DNA of 64,000 nt, taken from positions 62,001 through 126,000 of the forward strand of contig JAYMGJ010000646.1 of assembly GCA_037178675.1 (NCBI GenBank), read 5' to 3'. The stretch's first letter is position 1; each line of letters starts with the position of its first letter. The translations under genes were made by a program, and so were the position numbers. Shown piece after piece: positions 13,517 through 24,820 of the stretch. This DNA comes from Scleroderma bovista (Eukaryota > Basidiomycota > Agaricomycetes > Boletales > Sclerodermataceae). The notes below the pieces were generated by a model. The model had not been told where the DNA came from and searched no databases. It saw only the letters and a list, made by a program, of their open reading frames with translations.

Positions 13517-14956
13517 CGTAATCGAGTTCGTTGGGCAGTTATCGATTTGTTCTTGCTGAGCGAGCGTGAGTTGCGTACGTGCGTGATGAGCGTAAGGCCT
13601 TCTTGACGGCGAAGTCGAGCTGAAAAAAAATGGAGCAAGCTTTTTCGACTTGGTAGAGCGTCTGACAGTCTTGAAGAGCGAGAAACCGAGAAACCAGTGA
13701 AAGCTCGAATAAATCCTTGACGACCAACTCGAACATGGGCCAAACAATCCTGGACCCACAACGACAAACAATTCTGTCAATAACGCGTCCATCACGTGCA
13801 TTGATTTTCTGCCAACCCCACACACGATGAGCATCGGAACACGGTTGTTCCTTCGTATGGTCCAACATTGCCCTAGTCAGCTCAGCAGGGAAAGATGCCA
13901 TTTAAGGTCGATGCGCTAGCGCTGGGCCAGACGGGGCGTGGAATATACAGCAATAGGACTCCAAGATTGCAGTGCGGGTACAACGTGCTTGTTGGATATC
14001 CATGCCGGGCTGAGGGCAACAAGTTTCTTCCCTCTCACTCTCCCATACTCAACCGTTCAACGTTCAACCTACGAGTGAGTCCCCCTGTTCTCTGGCAACC
14101 TCATACTGCAGTATCGACTACTCTCGTACAAACTTCACTACCGACCACGTGGCAGACACGACTCGAGGAATCCAAATGGCTGCGTCGCTGCGGGGAAATG
14201 TGACGACCTTAATTCTAGTAAGCGGCAGATGATGATCGGTTTTGATCCTGACGGTCTCAAGGAGAGTTCTAAGATCCACTATGTACACCAAGCGCCGCCA
14301 CACCCAATCAACAGAGCTCACCGTGCTGTGCGATACCTCACACGCAGGGGAATTCGCCACGCTAGTTCCCTCTGTATCTGACTGCTCTGTATGGATTCCT
14401 AGTGGAGGGTCGATGACCTATCCAGGGGAGAGACGGGCCACATGTTGGGACAGGGGATAGCAAGGGATCCCTTGTGACTGTGCGTCGTCTGCATTTTCTG
14501 GCGAGGTATCCCACACACGAGCATATAGGCTACCCGCTGTCCGACCATTGCAGTTTGCATATGAACTACTATTTGAGGCTCTTTTGACCCACTGGCATTT
14601 ACAGCTAACGAGGACTTTCACCCTGGTCTTTTTCGACAGTTCCCGGTACATGCGCCATGACTATCTCCAACATCGGCCCATCGACGTTCGCTCCGGAACA
14701 TGAGGACTAGTCGGAATGAGTGTGCTACAACTGATATTAGGAAGCAAGGTGAAGGCGTGGGGTGCTACCCTACACCTAGCTGCATGCTGAATTTGTTCAC
14801 CATCACTGGCCGGTCTGTACAGCATGATGTATGTATTCTCAAGGGCAATCGTCATGGGTTCTGATCGGAATGTCAACCTATCCCCACAGCAAGGCCACAG
14901 GTTCACTGGGTGCCTAGTGCAAGGCCGACTTTGCCTTCGTGTTCCTTTTCCCCAGC
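13517..14956. repeat. Upstream region with two duplicated blocks
   Basis: No gene. Block 1 (about 13797-14110) is nearly identical to 27010-27360 and contains the upstream region of the multi-span gene. Block 2 (about 14200-14330) matches 34500-34620, upstream of the WW-like gene, including the phrase CCAAGCGCCGCCACACCCA. The shared promoter-side blocks show that the two membrane-protein loci exchanged or duplicated sequence. A short run of pyrimidines ending TTTTCCCCAG just above 14956 could be a splice acceptor for the next gene. Confidence 0.65.
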
Positions 14957-16330
14957 ATGTATAAAGCAGCGTCCGTTCCCCCCGGCCCCACAGAGCCTGA
15001 GGAGATGCCATACATACCTCATCCAGATACCCTCAGTACTCGCACCCTTTACTCTGAAAATGGCCTGCTCACTAAAGGCAGCTTTTCCCTCGATACATCG
15101 GGGATGGCAAGTTTTTTCGGTGGCGATGCAGCTGTAGCCGCCATGACCACCCTCCACTTGGACCCCACCAGGCGATGGCTGGGTTGGTACAACTCTCCAG
15201 GTACATACGAGGTCGCAAAGCGCTATAGCAAGTTTTGCAAGTCTAGGCTACTTGAAGGTCTCTTCCCCGATGTCCCCAACGACCTTGCCACTCTCCTTGG
15301 GATGGCCAACATGAAGGGTGCAAAGTATATCGGCACTCAAAATGGGGCAATATTAGAGGAAACGGGACCATTTTCTGCAGTTCTCGTGAAGGATTGTATG
15401 CGCATAACCCAATCGGTGCACAAGGTGAAAGGAAGGCAGACCCAACCGGTAGAGGTCACCATCAGTGAACTCGTCCATAGCATTCCAGATGGCGGGAAAG
15501 TGCTGCTACGAGCCAGCGTCTATTCCCCCCTCGTTGCCGTTCTACCCATCCTGGCTAGCTTCGGAGCAGTTGTAGTATGCGCCAAGTTCGGCGATTGGGT
15601 TTGCCTCTCGATGATCGCCTTTGGCATCCTTGTCAATGGCATATCTTGCCTTGTGATTGGTTCTGCAGAATTCACATTCCACTGCCCTGTTCCCTCCCTC
15701 GATACTTCCGGTGACGGTATCCTTGTGTCGGACAAGGACCAACAATTCGTCGTGTTGAAAGCCAGCGAAAAGGCAATGAATACCATCACCCGTGGGGCGC
15801 TTACCCTCGCTTTCAAAAGCGAACCTTCGGGATGCAAGGACATTAAATGGTGTTCGATTTTCCTCGTCCTCCAACTCATAGTGCAGCTACTTTTTATTCC
15901 ACAAGGGTCGGCCTTTGGGCAAATCATGTTCATCAGTTCCCTTGCCACCTCATGGATCTACAATTTATGGCTCTCTTCCAGCAGGGAGAAAATTCAGAGG
16001 GAGGTGTTTGTCAGGGATGTACTAAAGAGCCCCAAATCTACTAAATTCATCTTCGGCACGCGGACTACTGCTGTCGTGTTCATGCTCTTGGTGTTGCAAC
16101 CCAAAGACCCCGCCAAGATCATGGACATGTTAATTCCCAACGTTACCCCTGGTTGGAGGAAGTTCAAGGCTCATCTCCTATCACAAATCCGAGGTAGTCA
16201 GGGGTTTTGCTTCCATGCTTCGTGGTGGGAAGACCCTGCAGTAGCTGATGAAATGATCATTCTGGAGCTGCTTTGCCAGGATGCAGAGGCGGCATACCGA
16301 GGGTACCAAAAATACCTCTCCCTCAGCTAG
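14957..16330 (+). CDS. Conserved membrane protein of unknown function
   Basis: One long open frame of 458 codons from ATG 14957 (MYKAASVPPGPTEPEEMPY) to TAG 16330. The sequence before this ATG ends in a good splice-acceptor context, so an upstream exon cannot be excluded. Hydrophobic segments lie near residues 190-240 (LVAVLPILASFGAVVV and CLSMIAFGILVNGISCLVI) and 300-345 (WCSIFLVLQLIVQLLFIP then IMFISSLATSWIYNLWL), and a shorter one near 378. The flanking soluble parts are not recognisable by motif. It resembles the many uncharacterised agaricomycete membrane proteins with a central four-span block. The frame is free of stops and repeats. Confidence 0.7.
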   Translation: MYKAASVPPGPTEPEEMPYIPHPDTLSTRTLYSENGLLTKGSFSLDTSGMASFFGGDAAVAAMTTLHLDPTRRWLGWYNSPGTYEVAKRYSKFCKSRLLEGLFPDVPNDLATLLGMANMKGAKYIGTQNGAILEETGPFSAVLVKDCMRITQSVHKVKGRQTQPVEVTISELVHSIPDGGKVLLRASVYSPLVAVLPILASFGAVVVCAKFGDWVCLSMIAFGILVNGISCLVIGSAEFTFHCPVPSLDTSGDGILVSDKDQQFVVLKASEKAMNTITRGALTLAFKSEPSGCKDIKWCSIFLVLQLIVQLLFIPQGSAFGQIMFISSLATSWIYNLWLSSSREKIQREVFVRDVLKSPKSTKFIFGTRTTAVVFMLLVLQPKDPAKIMDMLIPNVTPGWRKFKAHLLSQIRGSQGFCFHASWWEDPAVADEMIILELLCQDAEAAYRGYQKYLSLS

Positions 16331-17404
16331 ACGACGACAACGTCTTGACTTTTGATTGTTTGATTGTACGACGCATAATGACCTTTAATGACCTTTCTTC
16401 TCTCTCATTGCATCGATCTGTGCATGTCCGTCCTGTTCACTCTAATTTATACCACGCAAGTACTTAGCACCAGCCTTCATCCCAATTAGTACCAGTACCC
16501 CATGTATATACGCCTACACGCATCCTGTATAATTTATCTGCCTATCCAAATGGGGTGTTTCCTGTATCCGCCTTCCCCGATTCGCAGCAAGACTATACAA
16601 AGGTGAATTGGGCCAGTTCTAAAGGCACAGCCAAGACAGCAAGAGGCGAATCCGAGGGAATCTCCATGGCTTACCGAACACTGATTACGAATGGCCACGA
16701 CACTTCTTCACATGGTCATATATTGCCTCACGTATTTTATCGGTTCCCATGTGTACCCATTCCGTGGCGGGAACCAGTTTGCTTCGTTCACCGAGAAGAA
16801 GGCCCAGTCGGAGGGCCATGGGGGTGGCCGTGAGGTCGACGCATGGATCTCTTTGTCTGATTGTGCACAGAAAGGCTGGGCGGGGTCGTTGGAGGTTTCT
16901 TTCCTCCAATGCTGGCGATGTACGAACTCTGGCTTCCTTTGGTAATTGTGCAGTGGCAGGTCGAGTTTCACTCGCCAGGTAAAAGAGTATCTCAAGGGGG
17001 ACATTGTGGTCAGACACTTCAGAGCGTGATCGTCCTTGAGTTAGGAGTTTATCGCCTCGTAACTCGTGTCATTGACGCTTGCAATGGGCCATGACTGAAA
17101 TGTTGCGAGGGTTCTCAGCAGGCCTCAACTTGTACGAAGGTGATCCAGTCCCTTCACTTGCACCGTTCGTGGATAGATGGGCTTTAGTAGGGACGCTCGA
17201 CAGGATCTGCTTGTGGGCAGAACTGCGATAAGATTAAAGGCCGCAATGATAAGAACGTCACGCAGACTTTGAGGCAGGTGTAAATATCACGTACACAGAA
17301 GACCACATCTACAATTTTTGCGTTCCTCATTCGGGCGGTGATGTTGACTCAGTGCTGTCATAGACTATGGTCAAACCCGTCTGACCTGAGGTGAATAAAA
17401 TGGT
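16331..17404. other. Intergenic
   Basis: No convincing gene. A 110-codon minus-strand frame (17017-16685) is open, but three plus-strand frames overlap it and none has a recognisable motif. I treat them all as chance. The first 150 bases are probably the 3' untranslated region of the preceding gene. Confidence 0.4.
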
Positions 17405-18704
17405 CTAATCAATCCTAACCGGTCATGGCTATTAGAGCTCCAGGAACACCAACCACCATCCAACACAGATACTCAGTAAACGTCAAAGTCAGACATCCCC
17501 GCATGAGATAGAATGTCAGGACGAACATATGATGACGCCACTGATGAGTCCCGCGACAGAGTATGCAGGGAAGATGAGCGGGAGAGAAAGTGACTTGGGA
17601 GCTAAAGTCAGCTGAGACCCTGTTGGATTGAAACACGCGTTATGGGATTGGCGGTGAGTCGAGAAGGACCAGTTGGAGGTGACCTCGTGGTGAGAGCCGG
17701 CATCGGTGGTCAACCAGGAACTGCCCTCCCGAAGGCCATCAATATCTTCGGTCCCGAATGATTGACCTCGACTTCCTTGACAGGGGGCCATGTGCCAGCA
17801 GGCTCATTAAGAGCGGCAAGATTGCGGCGAATTGCCACGAGGGTGTAAATGAGACCTCCAAAGGCTGCCGTGCTGAGCGCTGCCGTGGTGAGGGAGTAGG
17901 CTACCAGACCGTCAAAGAGACCGGGGACACCGGCACCAACAAGGATACCCGCCAGCGCGGTAGATGTCAACCCGAGGAGCAAAGTGGGTGCCCAGATCAT
18001 CCACTGTTTAGCCCCAAAGGACACAGAGCGTCCCATGCGGATGTGGAGGAGCGTCAGTCCCGAGACGACCAACAAATAGTTCTGCCTGATCGTCAATGAA
18101 AACCAAAGCCTTGCAGATGACATGGCGTCACGGGCCTCAGCGGAGGCCATTGGGCCACTGAAGTACTCGGTGGAAACCTGCCAGATAAAAACACATAGGG
18201 CCAAAAAGTCTAGAGAGGCAAGCCAGAGATGGCTTTTGTCGGCTGCGGATAACGAGCGGAAGCTGTAGTTAGAAAGCCCAAACTCGGACTATCAACAGGG
18301 GCCGTCAGTTACGCAGTCAAATGCCCTGGGGAACGCAACGTACCGGGGGACTCGCCTGCTCGGATGACTATACGAAGAATAACAAAAGCCGAAGCTATGA
18401 ACGAGACGAAAGCAAGGGCAAGAGTTGGGATAAATGGAATCATCGTAATCGAGTTCGTTGGGCAGTTTAAGTTATCGATTTGTTCTTGCTGAGCGAGCGT
18501 GAGTTGCGTATGTGCGTGATGAACGTAAGGCCTTCTTGACGGCAAAGTCGAGCTGGAAAAAAAGGGAGCAAGATTTTTCGCTAGTTAACTTGATAGAGCG
18601 TCTTGAAGAGCGAGAAACCGAGAAACCAGTGAAAGCTCGAATAAATCCTTGACAACCAACTCGAACATGGGCCAAACAATTCTGTCAATAATGCGTCCAT
18701 CACG
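17405..18704 (-). pseudogene. Chimeric partial copy of the multi-span gene, fused to a WW-gene tail
   Basis: From 18704 down to about 17593 the sequence is a close copy of 13797-12628: the start region, exon 1 and the first part of exon 2 of the multi-span gene. At about 17592 it switches to a copy of the 3' end of the WW-like gene (17405-17592 matches 32292-32457). Two lesions break the frame. Exon 1 has lost 22 bases plus one G (around 18350), and 10 bases are missing at 17766 relative to the parent. Exon 2 of the copy would otherwise run in frame into LSLPLIFPAYSVAGLI, the tail of the WW-like protein. The open ends 18204-17710 and 17791-17516 are remnants. I call it a pseudogene; expression of a short product is not excluded. 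Confidence 0.75.
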
Positions 18705-18905
18705 TGCATTGTTTTTTTTTTTTTTTGGACAAGTGCAAATGCGCGCAATTAAAAGAAATAAAAAAATCAGAAAAATCAACAAAACATCGCAGAGCTCGAT
18801 GTTCACAATGGTATATTGAAAAATCAGTGCCGACATGAAGTAGAACTGCCCGAAGAAAGCTGGAAGATGGATGAAGTCACAGAGGGTTCGGACTAAGCAT
18901 ACCAG

Positions 18906-18939
18906 CTAGCGCTGGTGCCTGCCTTCGGCAGGCAGCGCC
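18906..18939 (-). other. Candidate 3' hairpin terminus of Helitron Hel1
   Basis: On the minus strand the sequence has a strong hairpin (GCCTGCC, loop GAA, GGCAGGC), then 11 bases and CTGG, followed by T at 18902-18899. CTRR preceded by a hairpin and followed by a host T is the Helitron 3' rule. CTAG occurs 4 bases earlier but is not followed by T. It lies on the side where the 3' end of a minus-strand Helitron should be. The 5' end of Hel1 was not located. Confidence 0.5.
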
Positions 18940-19012
18940 GGGCAATGCTTATCCTAGTTTGCTGGGCAATGCTTATCCTATCTTGCTGGGCAATGCTTAT
19001 TATCCTATTTTT
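18936..19012. repeat. Three direct repeats beside the Hel1 hairpin
   Basis: The phrase GCAATGCTTATCCTA occurs twice, with a third slightly altered copy, at spacings of about 24 bases. A further inverted relative (GGACTAAGCATACC) lies just outside at 18891-18904, so the hairpin can be drawn inside a larger stem. Such subterminal repeats are common near Helitron 3' ends. Confidence 0.6.
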
Positions 19013-19093
19013 GCCAGGCATATTAGTAAGGATAAAACCACAATACCTAAGCTTAAACATTTTCAATTTCAATCACCAAAAAAAAACAATGAA

Positions 19094-22000
19094 TCAAATC
19101 AAATTTCTAAGCACTTCAGTAAATACAACATTTGTAGTCAAAGTACTATTCTGTCCTTGGGGAAAAATGGCCTTAACATGGTGAGGGTGGGTACACCTGG
19201 AAAGAGCCACATAAAGTTGACCATGTGAAAAAACAGGTGTACATAAATCTAGTCCTACATATTTGACACTCTGGCCCTGAGATTTATTGATGGTCATTGA
19301 AAAAGCAAGACGAACTGGAAATTGTAGACGTCAAAGTGGAACTGGAAACTCATCCTGTGGGGCATCCAAGGCCATTCGTGGAATGAGTACAATATCATTA
19401 TCACCACCTTCAACTCCTTCATTTTCCTTTTGAAGCACACGACACTGAAGAACACGTCAAGTAGATGACACCAAAATCATTTGTGTGCCATTGTAAAGGC
19501 CATGACTTGGGTCCAAGTTTCATAGTAGCATGAGTGGAGCACCATTTTTAAGCTCCAGCTGGTGAAGTGGGAATCCAGAAGGATCCAAGGTGTGGAGAAA
19601 CTCAGTGGGAATGTAGTCATATTCTTTCAGTAACAGAGTCTACACTGGTATAAATTGTTGTTTCGCCAGTAAATGATGCAAGAACTGTGGAGTTTATTTC
19701 ATTGACCTCAACATTCTTAGCAGAGAGAATGGTATGATCCAAGAAATAATCATTTGATAAAGCATGATCACGTGTTGGGTCAAGTAGCTCTCCATACAGT
19801 GCATCAATAAGCGAATGCATATCATTACCACAGCACATGTACTCAGGAAGGGTGACTTCATTTTCAGCACTCATGCCAATTCCAGCACCAATCTGAAGAA
19901 GCCACTCAGCAAATTGGTCACATATGGGATCTCTTCCCAGTTGCATGTTAGTTTCAAGCTTAAAAACATGTATGTTCCCCCAAAGCTGAGAGCGACAGAA
20001 AGTTGCACCCACAATATATTCCCGAGAGCCATGGGGAACAACAGGAAGAGTTTGCTGAAAGTCCCCTACAAAAAGAACAGGAATACCCCCAAAGTCAGCA
20101 TCCACACCACACAGATCACGCAAACTACGATCAACGCATTCTATCACATGTTGATGTTGCATAGGAACTTCATCCCAAATAATAAGGGATGTATGAAGGA
20201 GCAGTTCATGCCATGGATCATCCTTTTTGATATTGCAGGTACTGGCCTCATTTATGGGAATAGGAATTTTGAACCGTGAATGAGCAGTCCGACCACCTGA
20301 GAGCAGTAATGATGCAATTCCAGAAGATGCCACACAAAGGACAATCTTTTCTCTTGCACATACAGCTGCAGCCAACAGATTGCAGACATAAGTCTTTCCA
20401 CAGCCACCTGCACTATGAAGAAAGGATCCTCCTGCTTGATTGTTTTCAACCTTTTCCAACATAGCATCATAAACTGCTCTCTGTTCGTCAGTCAGAGTTC
20501 TTTCACCATTTTCTACAATCTGATGCAGAGCATTCAGATCATAATTGTGCTGCTCAGCAATTAGCTGGTTTCCAACTCTATTTTCCCAACGAATCTGAGG
20601 CAAAGGCATTTCTGCAAAATCCTGTAAAGATTTTCCACTTTTCCGAAGGCCAACATTGATCAAGTAAAGACCATAGTCATAAATCTGATCCTCTGTGGGA
20701 TCTTGCATGTGTAGCGATGGGTCAACTGATATTGTAGATCATCACAAAGATGACCCTTTATTGCAGCCCACAAACGGTGAGGATCCACTGGACTACAGTG
20801 AAGTAAAATCATAACAAAAAGATTTCGCAACTGTTGGCCTGTTTGCATCAATGATGCATCTTGAAGACATCGTAGCCATTCATCATCGTCTTCTAAGAGG
20901 GCTCGAGCATGGCAAGCCTCTTTAAAAGTAGGATGAATTTGATCCTCAAATGTTCTCAAATTTTCAAAAGAAGTTGCCCCTATATTTGAATTTACATTGG
21001 ATCAAAACATTCTGTCAAGATTAATTCATACAACATACCTTTTACTTCAGTAAGCAAAAGTCGAAGATAGAAGCGTTCCCCAGCAGTTGGAGGCACAGAG
21101 TACATGCGTCCAATAGCTTTAGCCTGTTGATGGGGCTTCCATGCCCAAACATTTTGACCATTAACTTTGACCTTTTTCCAGACAAACTGCTTTGGAAAGT
21201 CTTGATACAGATAGTTAGGAGCCCCAGCTTCGATGCAGGCAGCATCAGAATTGGCCTTGAACCATCCAGTTAGCCTGGTATCCTTATTTCTTGCTTCCTC
21301 CAGAACTTGTTGGGCGTCCTCATCATCCTGATAAGTAACAGACTGTTGGTCCTCAAGGTGAACTGGTAGGCGATAGACCGAGGGCCATTCTAAATGCATG
21401 CCAAATTCGAAAAGTCGCCAGGCAGCTTCCACAGAGGAGATGTAGCGGCTGTCTAAATAGGCCTTGACTTCATCATGTCCCTGAGTTTGAAGGGTTGCAC
21501 GGTCCAGGCCTTTATATATGTACTTGTGTACATATTTAATCGATTTGATACTGGCACAGACTACCAAGTTGATGTGACAGTAATGAGTTTCCGAGGATGG
21601 GGAACCACACGTTCATTAGTGTAGACTTCAGCATCATTATTGATGACCTTCCGGATGGTACGGCTATTGTTAGGTCGAGCATACTCTGGATATCCGTCAT
21701 CCTTCATGACTGTCTGCTCGCAAAAAGACTTTGGAAAGTACTTCTTGCATTTTCCATTCTCCACACAGCGCTGTGGAGAGCAGTTATGGACCATGTATTT
21801 GGAGACTGCTTCATACAATTGAGGATGCATGATTGGATCAGGTATCTGAGCAGATATGAATGCATCAATTTGCTCGATGGCCCAAATCTTGTCTTCATCT
21901 TCCAAAAAGATAAGAAGATGCATATGAGGAAGTCCTCGTTTTTGATACTCGATGGTGTACACCAATCCAGCCACAGCTCCATAATAGCCTTTTCGAATCA

Positions 22001-24505
22001 TCTGAAGCAAAGCCTGCTGCTTCTGATAAAATACATGGGCTACCAAGTCAGGTTGATCCACTGCTGTCTGACCTATTGGTTGTAATGCATGTGAGTGGAA
22101 AATTCAAATATAAAAATAAAACATACTTGCCTGGAAGAAGATTGTCAGCAATTTCTGGCCAGGTTGGGTTTGCAGTCATTGTCAAAAACAAATCAGGTTT
22201 TTTACAATCATGACAGATTGCAAGCGAGTCTTGCAACAGCTGCTGCATGTAACGTGGGCTTCCAGAATGTGATGACGGTAGAACGACACTGCGGCCAGTG
22301 TCATGGAGATCAAGATTAGGGTCTTGAGCTAGACGATCTTGTAGTCCACCATAGAGTTCAGATCGAATCTTCTTCTGATTATTGAAGACCCAAGTGAGCT
22401 TGCTTTGTTCTACAGAAGCCCAAGCATCGCAAACATATTGTTGAAAAAGCCTTCCACCACGAAAGATATTGCTCGGATCGATTTCTGGGGGTCAGGTATG
22501 TAGTCGGAAAGCATAGTATAGGGTCTGTGTGACATATTTCGACCTGGTGACATGTATATTTTGAAGAGGGATGTTGAGGTGCCATCCCTCCTCTCCTTGA
22601 GGAAACAGCAAGACATAGTGTAGAGTTGAATATGACTGGTGAAGATGGCTAATTCTTCGGAGACCACCACCTTGCAAGCGGAGCACAATTTCATGATGCT
22701 CATTGATTGCTTCTGTACCATCTCCAGGAATGATTGCAGCAATTTCATCTGTTGTAGGAAGATTGTATCGTCGACCATCTGTCCCAGGGCTGAAATGCAG
22801 TTGCACGCGAACATCAGTGTGTTGCTCAGGAGGTTTCTCCTGCATGACTTGGTAAGCTTGCTTGTATACTTGAACATATGGATGAAGATTTGCAAGCATG
22901 TCATGCAACTCTTGCAAGACTGCACATTGAAGCTGTGGGTTTCTTCTAGTACGACGATCGGTAGCCTCCTGAGGGTCATAAATGTACAGCTGTGCATAAG
23001 ATGGTTCTTGACCTTCTGCTGGTATAAGACTGCCCATCAGATGATAGAGAGCACCATGAATGCGAAAGGCTGCAGGGCCAGAGCCTTGTACAGTATGACG
23101 ATCAACCTCGACACCCAGAGAGGTAAATGCAAGTGAGCTGTTATATTGTCGAATATGCTCACGAAAGTGGCAATTTTGGAATAAGTTCCGAAGTGTCACT
23201 GGCCATTGAGGGAAAGGAGGAAGTTGTACCAATCCCTCCAGGCAGCACATGCCAAAGACTATATTATTTCGAGTTGATTTACTGAGCTTTTCACAGTCAA
23301 AGTGTAGTGCATGGCAATGTTGGCATTCCACGCTCATAGCACCAAGATTGTTTTTTTCTATGGGCTCATGATAGGGCCTGCCACCTGGAGGAAGTGGTTG
23401 CTGCTGAGGAGGGGGTGGGGGTGGGGGTGATGGTCGAGGGACTGGAACATTTGGCTCGTTAGGAGGAACAGGATCATTGTGAGGAAACTCTTCATTAGGA
23501 TTATTAGGATGATCATTCTGATTTCTTGCCTGGTCCTCTGCATGCTGTTCTGCAGATTGAGGCCCATATTCTTGATAGAGCTCATCAAGATGATGTTGTT
23601 CCTGTTCCCGCCTTTGTTGGGTCGCCAACTCCTGCTCCAACACCTGTTGGCGATGAAGCATCTCAAGTTCCTGTCGTTGGCGTTCAGCTTCTGCCTCATG
23701 TTGGCGACGAAGCATCTCCAGTTCTTGTCGTTCATGTGCAGCTTCTGCCTCATGTTGACGACAAAGCATTTCTATAGCCTGGTGTTCTCTTTCCTGATCA
23801 GCCAGGACTTGAAGTTGCTCTTGATGAGCATATGATCGCTGGGCCAGTCCAAGTTGAACATTCAACATTTGCTGCTGTGCTACTTGCTGCTGGGCAAGCA
23901 AGTCACGTTGCAACTCTTCCCTTCGTGCCTGCTCTGCATGCAATGCACCATCATTCTGCACTTCTGTTTCTGCTTCAAAGTTGATTATGTGCTGATGAAA
24001 TTGTGCATTGAATTGCCCATGTTGAGCATCAGCAAAGACATTGGAATTTGCAGCTGGAGCAGGCACTGGAATCTCTGCTTGTGCATTATGCTGTTGCCGA
24101 CCATTGGCACGATTTCTTCGCCGCTCATTGTGAGCATGTTGAAATTGATGCATTAGCTCAGCATCAAAGTCCCGGCTTTGTCCAGGCTGAGCACCCACAA
24201 ATGACTGAAAATGTGGTTGATGTGCTCGCCATGCCCGCTGAACCTCGTGGTGTTCAATAACATTTCGGGGAAGACCTGGATATAGGCCAACTGGTACAGG
24301 AGCGTGGTTCTACATTGAATATTATCAGAATGTGAAAATGAAGATCTAAATGATCACACTTACCAATGATGTGGAAGGTGCATTGGGTGGTATAATGGGA
24401 GGACGGGGCTGCCGGCAAGATGGTGGTGAGCCCATAACACGTTGGTCACGCTCAGCTTGATGGCCAGCACTTTGTGCTCGTTGAGGTGAAGTTGGAGGGG
24501 ATGCC
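19094..24505 (-). pseudogene. Hel1: decayed RepHel Helitron transposase
   Basis: Rolling-circle replication initiator fused to a PIF1-type helicase. Reading leftwards there is a Pro-rich exon (24505-24363), a Gln/Glu-rich region, a Cys cluster (VECQHCHALHFDCEKL with FGMCC) near 23330, the HUH motif RGLPHMHLLIF near 21910 and the tyrosine motif KYVHKYIYKG near 21525. The helicase Walker A (SAGGCGKT) is near 20390, followed by LIIWDEVPMQ, GDFQQTLPVV and the C-terminal [18 protein letters not shown] near 19270. Real introns remain (21043-20988 area and 22130-22073). One-base frameshifts lie near 21570, 20705 and 19630. TGA stops at 19520-19522, 19457-19459 and 19331-19333 fall within the conserved helicase. 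Walker A has Ser in place of the first Gly. The gene cannot be expressed intact. Confidence 0.9.
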
Positions 24506-24529
24506 CTATTTACCATCTCTCATTAGTTT

Positions 24530-24820
24530 TGTGAAATGTATGAGCAGCATTGTCACATACATTGGTAATCGGTAGTAATGATTTTGGTTTCAATGTGTCA
24601 CTGCAGTAGTACAGCCAAGGGTGAATCAACCCTTCAGAATAGCATAAGCATCTCAATTTCCAACATATAGTAGCTCCATTTACCACTTGAGTCAATAGTA
24701 ATGATCTGATTTTGATATATTACTGCAGTAGTACAGCCAACTGGGTGAATTAACCCTTTAGAATAGCATAAGCATCTTAAGTTCCAACATATAGTGGCTT
24801 CATTTACCACTTGAGTCAAA
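24530..24820. repeat. Tandem repeat upstream of the Hel1 gene
   Basis: Two and a bit copies of a roughly 120-base unit with shared phrases such as ACTGCAGTAGTACAGCCAA and GAATAGCATAAGCATCT, about 90% alike by eye. Each unit contains TTTACCACTTGAGTCAA. It lies in the 5' leader region of the Helitron transcript and has no coding sense. Confidence 0.7.

Noticed and set aside
14939..14956. Start of the 458-codon membrane protein at 14939
   Set aside because: It begins with GTG; the first ATG in frame is 14957, and the stretch before it looks like a splice acceptor.
16685..17017. 110-codon minus-strand ORF
   Set aside because: Three plus-strand frames overlap it, there is no motif, and no splice or promoter context favours it.
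18906..18909. CTAG as the Hel1 3' end
   Set aside because: The next base is not T on the host side; CTGG four bases further fits the A/T insertion rule better.
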